Part shown: piece by piece, positions 53,118 through 63,320 of the stretch
Layout of the letters: the number at the start of each line of letters is the position of its first letter
Numbering within the stretch: the first letter of the stretch is position 1
Origin: Adiantum capillus-veneris
Taxonomy: Eukaryota > Streptophyta > Polypodiopsida > Polypodiales > Pteridaceae
Direction of reading: 5' to 3'
Assembly (NCBI GenBank): GCA_014529385.2
Contig: CM043944.1
Span: 177,313,740 to 177,377,739, forward strand
Length of the DNA stretch: 64,000 nucleotides
Translations under genes and position numbers: made by a program
The notes under the pieces: model-generated
What the model saw: the letters and a program-made list of their open reading frames with translations, nothing else
The model's database searches: none
What the model was told of the DNA's origin: nothing

Positions 53118-54257
53118 TGTTAGGAGTTTTTTGGAGCAAGGGATTGCGCATATGTACATACCCATGCATGGTGCATCAAATAAAGTATTGCCCATTTTCC
53201 AGAGCCAGGTGGTTACGTGGGGCCCACATGTGTACAGGTAGGACACCATGTACATAGTGCATCGATTTTCATCGTTACTAGTACCATTGTGTTTTTCTAC
53301 AATAATGAGGAGTTTATAGCGCGTAAAACTTCTCGAGGAAGCTATCCGCGGGCCGACGACGTGAGGTCAGCAGGTGCGTCAGATGGCATCTAGTGGCGTC
53401 AGGAGGGCGAACGAGGTCAATATTTGCACGTGGAGAAGTACGGGCACAACATGGGTGTTTTCTGGTGAGAGTTATGCAGAAAGGTCATCATGAGGACCTT
53501 TTTTTGGGGCCACTTCACATGGTGGCGAGGTGCATTATTGGAAAAAAGCTGAGTGCCAGGTGTGCGGATGATGCAAAAAGGTGACAACTATGCACTACGA
53601 GGTCAGTTTTTGACATGTTCGGGGTCCGTTTGACGTCATCTAAAAGGCCAAGGGTGCCCAAATAATAAATCTAAGTGTGGGAACTGAAAAAACAGAGAGA
53701 AGACCAGAAAAAACGTGGAGAAGAGAGGAGGAACAGCCGCAGCTGTGTTTTTGCTCATTTTGGAGCCTGTTTTGGCCGTAAACTGCTCATCCGAGGTCGG
53801 ATTTGAGCACTTTGACATTGTAGAATGGGGTTTTGGGCCGTTCCGGACGCGATGGCACTGTCTATTTTGCCAAATTCCTCACTCTTTTCCTGCTTTTTTT
53901 CTGTGTTTCTCCTATGAGCGAAGTTTCTGCTCTAGTTTGTGATTGTATCTGGTATCTTTTACCCATATTGTGTGAGCTGTTTGCCCCATTGGTGTTGGCC
54001 CAAGCTCATTTGTATCTAAACATCAAAAATTCTCCTCTTTTGAGCTGAGTTTTTTGGGTGTGTGTGTGTGTATGTGTGTGTCTGTGTGGAGTGGGCAAGT
54101 GGATAGTCTCTCTCCTCTCACTCAAGAGGTGTGTTCCCTGTCTCGGCCAGGTGTGTTGTGTAAGCCGAGTGGTGCCCCATAGTGTGTGTGTGTATCTTCC
54201 CAAGAGTGTGTGTCGGGTCGTTATAGAGGCGCTGTGTGTGTTTTCATCCCGCTCACA
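53118..54257 (+). repeat. element B 5' LTR
   Basis: It begins TGTTAGGAGTTTTTTGG and ends CCCGCTCACA. It contains a TG-rich stretch (54056-54090). The open frames inside recur in the 3' LTR and are not separate genes. Confidence 0.92.
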
Positions 54258-54283
54258 TTCTTTTGGTGCCCCCACTGAGGATC

Positions 54284-55297
54284 TTCTTCGAGTACCTTCT
54301 GCTTCGAGCTTCGAGCTTCGGGATTACAGGTTGCAGATTGCTGATTATAGGTTACAGGTTACAGGGACAGGTACAGGTACAGGTGGTTCACACAGGTACA
54401 TGTAGCTGGAGTACAGTGATATACTAGCAGTGATGTCACTTGCAGTTGTTGTGGGAATGCATCACTTGACGCCTATTTGAGCGTATTGTCTGCTGGATTG
54501 TACGTTACTTGTGGAAACTGCCATTGTACGCATTTGTGGAGCCATATTTGGTTTTATTTGGCAGTCCCAGCCATTTCTGAGACTTGGTCTGGAAGATAGT
54601 CATTTCTGAGACTTGACTATATGCGATTTGCATCAGCCTTCGTGTGAGGGTCGATAGCGTGAGGTTTTTATTGAGCTGGGGGATTCTCAAATGTAGAGAT
54701 CCTTTCGGTGATACAGGTAGCTGGAGCACCCTTTTTGTGACCTCGCCATAGGCTATGTACTAGTGAGTTCTACTTGATGCTCGGGTTCTATTGTTGACAG
54801 TTTATGCATACATATACAGTCTATATTTTGGGTTCCTATTGCTCTATTTCTGGGAACTCTGCCAAAATTTTCCCAAGTTATGATGGCTGGTTTTTTGGTC
54901 TTTTGAGCCATTTATGCTGTTATGCTGCTGAAATTTTGGCAAAATCAAAGGTTGAGTCAGGTGTGCCTTCTTGGGAGCTTCATGGTTGGCTTTAATGGAT
55001 GATCAAAATGGCCCTCAGTTCACTCCTTTTCATTTAACTCAAAGAATTCAGATTAATGTTCATGTGTCCAGGAAGATCTTTTTCCAGCAACGCATAGTCT
55101 TTATGTTTGGGCCAAGAAGATTGAGAGAGATCCTAGAATGTCCTTTGCCTGTTGTCATTCCGATGATTAACTATGAAAACTCATTTGATGTGCATGTGTT
55201 TGTCCTTATCTAAAGTTGAGCTCCATTGAAGTTTCTGGGGATTGGGTAGTGAAAAGTTTTGGGTTCTTGCACGTGTGTTCGAAGGGGTTCTCTAGCC
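54284..55297 (+). other. element B untranslated leader
   Basis: About 1 kb between primer site and Gag start. It begins with short repeats of the acaggtaca/gattacaggt type (54320-54410). A frame at 54971-55213 has no recognised domain. Confidence 0.6.
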
Positions 55298-58200
55298 ATG
55301 GCTTTCTCTTATCCGGAGTTTCATGAAAGAAGTGATGAAGATGTGGAGGACTTTCTGGAAAAGATGGAGGTTGCCTGCATTAGCAACCAGATTCATGACC
55401 CTGCGCAGATGTTACACCTTCTCCAAATTTGTTTGAAGAGTGATGCACGAGTTTGGTCTAAAGCATTTGAAGAGGAGTTGCGTGGGGATGATCCACCTGT
55501 AAGGTTGAGTTGGGACAATCTAAGGCATGCATTGGAAGTGGAGTTTGCGAAGATAGAAGATCCTGACAAGGTGTGGCAAGAAGTACAGGCTTTGGTGCAA
55601 AAGGAAGGTGAGCCAGTGGATGCGTACATACGTAAGTTTTCATTGGCATGGGAGCGAATGTGCAAGGCTTTAGCACCACAGATACCCCCGCCTGACATGA
55701 TGAAGAAGGACAGGTTCTTAGCTGGTCTTTGGGAGAATATACGTTGGAGAGTGGAGCTAAAGAAGCCTAGGACATATGAAGATGCACTAGAGGTAGCAAG
55801 GAGCAAAGAGTGGAAGCTGAGGAAAATGAGCCAGTTAGGGGTGGAGTCTTTGCCCATGAGGTCTGAATTTCAGCCTATAGAGTCTTTACAAGGGCGCATG
55901 TCAGGGGTTCATCATGAACCAGTAGTTCCTATTACTACTCAGGTTATGCCATCAGTGGTCACTACAGCAGTGCAAGATGATGGGCTAAGGCAAGACATGA
56001 GGCAAATGGTAGATTTGATGAAGAATCTCAGCCTAAACATGCTAGGTCAAGTGGGAAATAATCGAGGTCGAGGGAGGTTTGCAAATCAGCAAGGAGGTGA
56101 AGAAAGGCCTAGGAATGGTGTTGGACAAAGCAATGGTAGGTTTTGGAGGCAGACGCCCACATGTTATAATTGTGGAGAGTTGGGTCACATCAGCCCGCAA
56201 TGTGATAAGCCACCAAGGATGGGGGGAGACATGTATCCATTGCCAAGACAGGTGCTAACTAGGTCAAATGATTATGGCATCGAAATTGAGGGAGATGAAG
56301 GAACCAGTGGACTGACCCAGGAGGAAAAGGGAAAGACAAAAGTGCTAAGTGTAGTCACCTTGGAGAAGGCATCAAAGCTAGAGGATACATTAGTGATGCC
56401 TATTGGGAAGAGGACCACAGAGGAAAAGGAAGGAAGAAGTGCCCCAGGTCCTAGTAAGAAGAAAGGAAAGAGCCATGAAGGCGAGGATGTCAAGGCCAAG
56501 AGGAAAAGGAGAGCTCGTCGAAAGTTTCATGTTTCAGATTTTCCACTAGGGGATGGGCAATTAAGCTATGACTTGAAGGAGGATCTGACGAGCAGGAAGG
56601 CAGATGTTACTTTTGGGCAGCTTATAGAGATGGTGCCTAAGCTAAAGCGACATTGGAAGAGGATGGTTAACCCAATGGAGAAAGAGCCAGAGAGAGGTTC
56701 AGTGAAGGTGTTGGCAATGGACGAGCTACCAGACATTTGTCCAATAGTAGATGTGTTGCATAAAAGGAAAAATTTGGGACAAGGTTATGTGGATGGCGGA
56801 GCCCAAATATGCATCATAACACACTCATGCGTTGAGAAGATGGGTCTCACAGTGGCTGGGGTGTCAGGGTTTCGGATCAGATTGGCAAACCATCAAAAAG
56901 TAAAATGCTTAGGTGTTGTAAAGAGCTTAGAAGTGGAGGAATATGATGCAAAGGCAGTGGTTGATTTTCATGTGATGCCAGCAGGGTTGGGAGCATATCC
57001 TATTATACTGGGCAGACCATGGTTACGTGCAGTGGGAGCTGTTCAAGATTGGCGACATGGTACGATTAGCCTCTATAGAAAGACAGGTACCAAGAAGCTT
57101 TATAATATGGACACAAGGAAACGATTAGAGGAGCTTTATGAAGATGAGGATGAGTCTAGTGATGAAGACTCTTCCACGGTGACAGATGAGGACAGTGATA
57201 GCACTACCAGCAGTGATGAGGATGTTGATGTTGCATTTCTTTTGATGGATAAAGAAATCCAGGAGTGTGGTTTAGTCGCATTTGCGAAGGAAGTTGAAGA
57301 TGAAAGTGAAGGGCCTTATGAAGTGATTGAAGGGCTGATGCAAACCAAAGTTGAGTTGTCAAAGAAGCAAGAATTAATGACGCAAATGATTAGTGGAGAC
57401 CTCTCAGCTATGGAGAAGGATATATTTTTGCATATGCTGGCTAGTTTTCCTGATTTGTTCATTACTTCATATGAAGAGATCAGAGGGTTCAAGGGTGAAG
57501 AGATGCATATAGAGCTGAAAGAAGGTGCTAAGCCAGTGCGACAAAGGCTAAGAAGGATGGGTCAAGAGCAAATGGAAGCCTTGCAGGTAGAGGTGGACAA
57601 GTTATTGAAGGCAGGGTTCATAGTTCCAGTGGAGACCACAGAATGGGTGAGTCCAGTTGTAGTCAGTCCAAAGAAGGATGGAAAGTGGAGGATTTGTGTA
57701 GATTTTAAACCCTTAAATGAAGCCACTGAGAAGAACCCATATCCTCTTCCATTCATTGATCAGATCTTAGATTCAGTGGTAGGTTATGAGAGGTACAGTG
57801 TGTGTGATGGTTTTTCAGGCTATTTTCAATTGAAGATTGCTCTTAAAGACCGCACAAAGACAACTTTCATTACGCCATGGGGCTGCTATTGCTACACAGT
57901 GTTGCCGTTTGGGTTGTCAAATGGACCATCTTTCTATCAAGAGAGAGCGAATTGGGTGTTGGAACCATTCATTGGTAGTTGTGTTAAAGCTTTTATGGAT
58001 GACTTCTGTGTTTATAGCAGTAGGGCTGAACACCATGAGAAGCTACAGATGGTATTGGCTCGATATGATGAATGTGGAGGACAACTAAATCCAAAGAAAT
58101 GTCATCTAGCACAGCCAAGGGTGAAGTTATTGGGCCACATGGTGTCAGAAAATGGCATTGAGGCTGATCCAGATAAGGTGAAGTCTATTATTCTTCTTCC

Positions 58201-59065
58201 ATCACCTATGAGTACGAAGCAATTGGCAACCTTTATACACAAAGTGAAGTACATGGCACGGTTTATTCCATTGTCTTCGCAGCTTCTTTATCCATTACAG
58301 CAAGTGGCAAAGCATGATCCATTGCAATGGGATGACAAGTGTGAAGAAGTGTTTCAAGAGGTGAAAGAGGTGTTAGGGGGGTTGTCAGCCATGCAGGCTC
58401 CTGATTGGGAGAAAGTTTTTTATGTAAATCCATCTGTAGGGGATGATGCCATTGGAGCCATGCTATTGCAAAAGGGGAAGGGCAGCCATTATATGAGGCC
58501 AGTGTATTGTGCAAGCCGAGTGAAGTTGGTAGCGGAGAGAAAGTTATCGGAAGTAGAGCTAGTGATGGCCAGTGTAATATTTGCTTGTCGACGATTTCGT
58601 CATTACTTGCTACCACGGCCTTTTGTTTTCTTGACGAGTTATGCCTTTTTGCCACAGTTAATTAATGGTATTAACATGTCAAATGTGGTGAAGAAATGGG
58701 TAATTGAGCTGCAAGAGTTTGAGTTCTCTTTTCTAGTGGAAGATAGTACAAGGGCTACCCTAGCTGATTTGTTGACCTACAAGGAGAATCCCCTTATTTT
58801 TAAGGAAGAGGTGGTGAGAAAGGTAGTTGAAGAAGTGCCACATATCAGCAATGCACATGTGTTGTTCTTTGATGGTTCATACAGAAAGAGCCACGATGCA
58901 GCTTCAGGGGGTATAGCACTTTATGATCCAGATGGGAAGCTAGTATGCAAGAGAGGGTTCAAATTGGATGCGCATAGTAACAATGAAGCTGAATATGCTA
59001 CATTGGAAGCCGGATTACACATTTGTTTGAAGCATGGGGGTTCAAAGGTTGAGCATAAAAGGTGA
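55298..59065 (+). CDS. element B: Gag-Pol polyprotein, Gag to second RNase H
   Basis: The likely start is ATG 55298 (agccATGGC context, MAFSYPEF as in element E), although the frame is open 13 codons further. Numbered from 55259: Gag 30-190 (FLEKMEVACISN, KKDRFLAGLWENI), zinc knuckle CYNCGELGHISPQC at about 302, protease at about 510 (VDGGAQICIIT, then PIILGRPWL), an acidic Asp/Ser-rich linker, RT at about 790-960 (WVSPVVVSPKKDGKWRICVD, YFQLKI, VLPFGLSNGP, FMDDFCVYSS as the YxDD box), RNase H at about 1050-1160, and the start of a second, archaeal-type RNase H at about 1205 (FFDGSYRKSHDAASGGIALY, NNEAEYATLEAGL). The frame is lost at about 59036 in a G run. A single ORF this long in an element with 98 percent LTR identity suggests recent activity. 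Confidence 0.93.
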   Translation: MAFSYPEFHERSDEDVEDFLEKMEVACISNQIHDPAQMLHLLQICLKSDARVWSKAFEEELRGDDPPVRLSWDNLRHALEVEFAKIEDPDKVWQEVQALVQKEGEPVDAYIRKFSLAWERMCKALAPQIPPPDMMKKDRFLAGLWENIRWRVELKKPRTYEDALEVARSKEWKLRKMSQLGVESLPMRSEFQPIESLQGRMSGVHHEPVVPITTQVMPSVVTTAVQDDGLRQDMRQMVDLMKNLSLNMLGQVGNNRGRGRFANQQGGEERPRNGVGQSNGRFWRQTPTCYNCGELGHISPQCDKPPRMGGDMYPLPRQVLTRSNDYGIEIEGDEGTSGLTQEEKGKTKVLSVVTLEKASKLEDTLVMPIGKRTTEEKEGRSAPGPSKKKGKSHEGEDVKAKRKRRARRKFHVSDFPLGDGQLSYDLKEDLTSRKADVTFGQLIEMVPKLKRHWKRMVNPMEKEPERGSVKVLAMDELPDICPIVDVLHKRKNLGQGYVDGGAQICIITHSCVEKMGLTVAGVSGFRIRLANHQKVKCLGVVKSLEVEEYDAKAVVDFHVMPAGLGAYPIILGRPWLRAVGAVQDWRHGTISLYRKTGTKKLYNMDTRKRLEELYEDEDESSDEDSSTVTDEDSDSTTSSDEDVDVAFLLMDKEIQECGLVAFAKEVEDESEGPYEVIEGLMQTKVELSKKQELMTQMISGDLSAMEKDIFLHMLASFPDLFITSYEEIRGFKGEEMHIELKEGAKPVRQRLRRMGQEQMEALQVEVDKLLKAGFIVPVETTEWVSPVVVSPKKDGKWRICVDFKPLNEATEKNPYPLPFIDQILDSVVGYERYSVCDGFSGYFQLKIALKDRTKTTFITPWGCYCYTVLPFGLSNGPSFYQERANWVLEPFIGSCVKAFMDDFCVYSSRAEHHEKLQMVLARYDECGGQLNPKKCHLAQPRVKLLGHMVSENGIEADPDKVKSIILLPSPMSTKQLATFIHKVKYMARFIPLSSQLLYPLQQVAKHDPLQWDDKCEEVFQEVKEVLGGLSAMQAPDWEKVFYVNPSVGDDAIGAMLLQKGKGSHYMRPVYCASRVKLVAERKLSEVELVMASVIFACRRFRHYLLPRPFVFLTSYAFLPQLINGINMSNVVKKWVIELQEFEFSFLVEDSTRATLADLLTYKENPLIFKEEVVRKVVEEVPHISNAHVLFFDGSYRKSHDAASGGIALYDPDGKLVCKRGFKLDAHSNNEAEYATLEAGLHICLKHGGSKVEHKR

Positions 59066-60394
59066 TGCCTTGTTAGTGGTGAAGCAAGTGCTGGGTGTGT
59101 GGACACCTCATTGAAGGAAATGTGCTTCAGAATTAAAGGCCTGTTAAAATTTTTTGAAGCATGGAGTATCAGACACATTGAACGTGCTCTAAATGGAGAG
59201 GCACATGAAGCAGCTCAAGGCATGATTGGGGAGCTATTTGTGTTGAGGACCACTTTACCTCTTTATCATGGCCGGGAAAGTTTGGCTCAAGAAGAGGAGT
59301 TTTTGCTAACAGGAATCATTCCAAAGGAGATTCAGAAGTCTAAGAAGTATGGCTTTGTGCGTAGAGCATACAGGTACAAATTGATTGGTGATGTCTTATA
59401 CATGAAAGGGGCTGATCTCGTGTTGAGACGTGTACCTTGGCGGGAGGAGCTTTACAGAGTGTTGGAAGAGAATCACGAAGGCGCATGTGGTGGCCATTTT
59501 GCTCTAAAGATCACCTTGCATAAGATTTTGCAAGAGGGGTATGTATGGCCTAGTTTTCACAAGGATGTTCACCATTGGTGTAGGTCTTGCAATAGGTGTC
59601 AAGCATTTGGGAAGAGAGTGTTGAAGCCAGAGCTACGAAAACTGCTAGACTTCTTATGCACAAAGATGAAGATTAGGCACCAGCATACCACTCCTTATTA
59701 CCCACAGTGTAATGGCTTAAATGAAAGATTCAATGGTGAGTTGGTACAGATTCTTTCGAAGGTGACAGAGCACCAAGGAAAGAATTGGGATTTGGAATTG
59801 CCTAGTGCATTATGGGCTTACCGTACTTCGGTGAAGACAGGTACAGGGTTTACTCCATTTCATTTGGTGTATGGAAAAGAAGCACTATTGCTTGTGGAAG
59901 TAGAGTTGCCTGCGGTCAAGATGTTAGAGAAGTTGCTTGGGCCGCCTAGTGATGCATTCAAAGAGAGGCTCTTGCAGTTACAAGAGGTCCAGTTGGATAG
60001 GATGAGCGCATTGGAGCATTATGGGCAGATGCAGGATAAAGCTTTGGCAAAGATAAATGAAAAGGTCAAAAGTAAGGGAATCAAGAAGCATGACTTGGTT
60101 TTGCACTACAACAGTAAGATGGACAACACCTTCCAAAAGAAGTTTCAAATTAAGTGGGAAGGCCCTTTCAAGGTAGTAGAGTGTTTTCCAAATGGCACAT
60201 ATCAGCTGGCTAACCTGGATGGTGTTCTACATAAGTCAAGGGTAAATGGATTGCGTCTTAAATTGTATCATGCTAGATTGATGATGGTGGAGCAAGATGA
60301 GTTGTCGGTGGAGCAAGAAATGTTGGTGAAGGATGAGGAGACTTGTGATGCGGCGAGTCTCATATCTCTCTTTGCTGCTGCTGATCATGAATGA
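59036..60394 (+). pseudogene. element B: end of second RNase H and internally deleted integrase
   Basis: Between about 59036 and 59098 the reading is shifted (RLSIKGDALLVVKQVLGVW in another frame); from 59099 the original frame is back and open to 60394. It encodes the end of the second RNase H (HIERALNGEAHEAA), then the integrase zinc-binding HHCC (HEGACGGHF ... CRSCNRCQAFGK). It passes almost directly into IRHQHTTPYYPQCNGLNERFN, which holds the catalytic Glu. The roughly 100 residues between, with both catalytic Asp, are absent. The C-terminal part (LGPPSDAFKERLL ... FQIKWEGPFKVVECFPNGTY) is intact. Such an integrase cannot join DNA ends. Confidence 0.88.
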
Positions 60395-60422
60395 TCTAGC
60401 AGGCTAGGGGATGGGCAAATTA

Positions 60423-61566
60423 TGTCCGGAGTTTTTTGGAGCAAGGGATTGCGCATATGTACATACCCATGCATGGTGCATCAAATAAAGTATTACCCAT
60501 TTTCCAGAGCCAGGTGGTTACGTGGGGCCCACATGTGTACAGGTAGGACACCATGTACATAGTGCATCGATTTTCATCATTACTAGTACCATTGTGTTTT
60601 TCTACAATAATGAGGAGTTTATAGCGCGTAAAAATTCTCGAGGAAGCTATCCGCGGGCCGACGACGTGAGGTCAGCAGGTGCGTCAGATGGCATCTAGTG
60701 GCGTCAGGAGGGCGAACGAGGTCAATATTTGCACGTGGAGAAGTACGGGCACAACATGGGTGTTTTCTGGTGAGAGTTATGCAGAAAGGTCATCATGAGG
60801 ACCTTTTTTTGGGGCCACTTCACGTGGTGGCGAGGTGCATTATTGGAAAAAAGCTGAGTGCCAGGTGTGCGGATGATGCAAAAAGGCGACAACTATGCAC
60901 TGCGAGGTCAGTTTTTGACCTGTTCGAGGTCCGTTTGACGTCATCTAAAAGGCCAAGGGTGCCCAACTAATAAATCTAAGTGTGGGAACTGAAAAAACAG
61001 AGAGAAGACCAGAAAAAACGTGGAGAAGAGAGGAGGAACAGCCGCAACTGTGTTTTTGCTCATTTTGGAGCCTGTTTTGGCCGTAAATTGCTCATCCGAG
61101 GTCGGATTTGAGCACTTTGACATTGTAGACTGGGGTTTTGGGCCGTTCCGGACGCGATGGCGCTGTCCATTTTGCCAAATTCCTCACTCTTTTCCTGCTG
61201 TTTTTCTGTGTAAGTTTCTCCTATGAGCGAAGTTTTTGCTCTAGTTTGTGATTGTATCTGGTATCTTTTACCCATATTGTGTGAGCTGTTTGCCCCATTG
61301 GTGTTGGCCCAAGCTCATTTGTATCTAAACATCAGAAATTCTCCTCTTTTGAGCTGAGTTTTTTGGGTGTGTGTGTGTGTATGTGTGTGTCTGTGTGGAG
61401 TGGGCAAGTGGATAGTCTCTCTCCTCTCACTCAAGAGGTGTGTTCCCTGTCTCGGCCAGGTGTGTTGTGTAAGCCGAGTGGTGCCCCATAGTGTGTGTGG
61501 GTATCTTCCCAAGAGTGTGTGTTGGGTCGTTATAGAGGCGCTGTGTGTGTTTTCATCCCGCTCACA
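60423..61566 (+). repeat. element B 3' LTR
   Basis: It begins TGTCCGGAGTTTTTTGG and ends CCCGCTCACA. It differs from the 5' LTR mainly by substitutions and one 3-base insertion (aag near 61211). Confidence 0.92.
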
Positions 61567-61911
61567 CCGTGAGAAATCATCAATGAAAATAATGAAGTAG
61601 CGATATTGTGATCTCAAAGAAGGTAGAGGTCCACATATATCAGTATGAACAAGATCTAATATGTAATGAGAATGAATTGTATTCGAAAGAGGAAAGGGTT
61701 TACGATTATGTTTCCCAAGAGCACAAAACTCACTGATTCCTATATGGGGATGAGCTTTAAGATCCATTCCATGAACAAGATCATGACGTTGAAGATCAAG
61801 GAGTTTTGAGAAATCAGCATGAACAAAACGGTGATGCCATACTTTGCAATCATGATCACCTGGAGCAGTAACAATATTTGCTACAGCATCATTGAGAGAG
61901 AGTTCAAACAA
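61567..61911 (-). pseudogene. copia-A GAG-pre-integrase and integrase N-terminus
   Basis: Minus strand: KVWHHRFVHADFSKLLDLQ (the H of the HHCC zinc site in W-H-R--H), GISEFCALGKHNRKPFP (CxxC-like with C changed at one place), LDLVHTDICGPLPSLR (first catalytic Asp) and YFIIFIDDFSR, where element B interrupts the frame. Further residues of the long open frame downstream come from the B LTR and are not part of this protein. Confidence 0.9.
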
Positions 61912-62188
61912 ATCACCGTTTCAAGGAGCAGCGGCTATAGTCTGTCCATCTTTCTCAATTCGGCATTTGGTATGATCCAACAAAGAGACCACAATCAACA
62001 AGTCTAGCAACGAAAAGAAGATTATGTTGAAGATCTGGTACATGTAATACTCCTTGCAAAATTCAAGTGGAAGAAGATACGGTACCAAGATATAAATCTC
62101 CAATATCCTTTACTTGACAAGTCGTATCATCAACAAGATAAACAACATGTTGAACTGGTAGTGGATGATAGTTATGGAGCCAGTTAGA

Positions 62189-63320
62189 CTAATATGTCAT
62201 ATTTCCTGTAGCACCAGAATCAACAATAAAAAGTGAACCATCACGTACATGAAGTATTCTGTCTGGAGCAACCGAACATAGGACGCAGCTTGTTTCTGGT
62301 ACAATGTTGTTCCTATGTTCAGTAGCATATGCTCTATTACGATCTGTGTCAAATCGACACTTATAGCACATATGAGTGGGATGATCAGATCATCCACAAT
62401 ATTCACAAGAAGAACAAGCAAAGTCTATAGATAAACGTGGTTGTTTCGTGGTAATATTGTGTTCTTCATCATATTGATGTGCCCAACAATCATCTTCAGT
62501 ATGGCCATTTCTGTTGCAGTAAGAACATTGCTTACTAGAAAATTTGAGACGAGAGAAAATATTACCATGATGGCCACCTCTGCGGTTTCCTCTTTGAAAC
62601 GGATGCCTTCGAGCATAAAATCCATCTGTTGTGACACACTCTCCTCTTGTAAAATCATAGCTGTATCATGACCAACATTACGTCGTTCTTGACGTTGAGA
62701 GTATTCAATTAAAGACATGCACGCTTGGTCGAAATCAAGACCATCTTTATTAGAGAGAAGAGTAACAATGTTATCATAAGAGGAGTCCTTCACCGTATCA
62801 AGGAGAAGTGTAATCAGTTGCTTTTGTGGAATAGGATCACCGATAGCAGCAAGTTGATTAATAATAGATTTGAAAGACTCAATATGTCCCTTCATGGCAG
62901 TACCAACTTCATATTGTAGTTTAAGCAACCCTCTCAAATAAAGTAATTCTGTAACAGATTTCTTCTGAAAGTTTGCAATAAGGTACTTCCATACGTTGTG
63001 GGAAGTAGGCAGTTCATACATAACAAGCAGAAGAGAATCACTAAGAGCAGAAGAGAATCACTAAGAGCAGAATGAATATACCGACGAGCTGCTTTATCAT
63101 GTCGTTGCCAATCCGTATACGCAACATTTCAATCTTCAAATATAAGTCCTTCAGTGATAAGCACGCTATCATGATCTGTATCAATAGGCTGAGGCGGACA
63201 AACACAATTTCCAAGGACAACATCAGAGAGTTCATCACCTTCAAGAATTAACAACATCTTTGCTTTCCACCCTGGAAATCCTTAGCCTTGGAAAGGAGGA
63301 ACAAAACACTGGAGAAAAGC
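62189..63320 (-). pseudogene. copia-A gag and protease
   Basis: In minus-strand order: WKAKMLLILEGDELSDVV near 63300-63250 (start of the Gag), VAYTDWQRHDKAARRYIHSAL, VWKYLIANFQKKSVTELLYL and LITLLLDTVKDSSYDNIVTLL (UBN2-type copia Gag, main frame 63021-62425), zinc knuckle CSYCNRNGHTEDDC (about 62530-62489, other frame), and FIVDSGATGNMT (62235-62195), the protease active site with its Asp kept. At least three frame changes or stops break the gene. A 23-bp tandem repeat lies at 63030-63075. Confidence 0.85.

Larger units (their letters stand above)
53118..61566 (+). mobile_element. B: Ty3/gypsy element of Tat type inserted in copia-A
   Basis: LTRs 53118-54257 (1140 bp) and 60423-61566 (1144 bp) differ at about 20 positions (roughly 98 percent by eye). 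ccgt (or accgt) lies on both outer sides (53113-53117 and 61566-61570); removing the element restores the copia-A integrase frame. The primer site TGGTGCCCCCACTGAGGATC follows the 5' LTR (54264-54283), and a purine tract (ctaggggatgggcaaat) precedes the 3' LTR. The gag-pol gene fills 55298-60394. A second RNase H after the usual one marks the Tat branch. The integrase lacks most of its catalytic core. Confidence 0.93.

Noticed and set aside
54058-54405. Cys/Val-rich plus-strand frame and its copy at 61367
   Set aside because: Produced by a TG run in the LTRs of element B.
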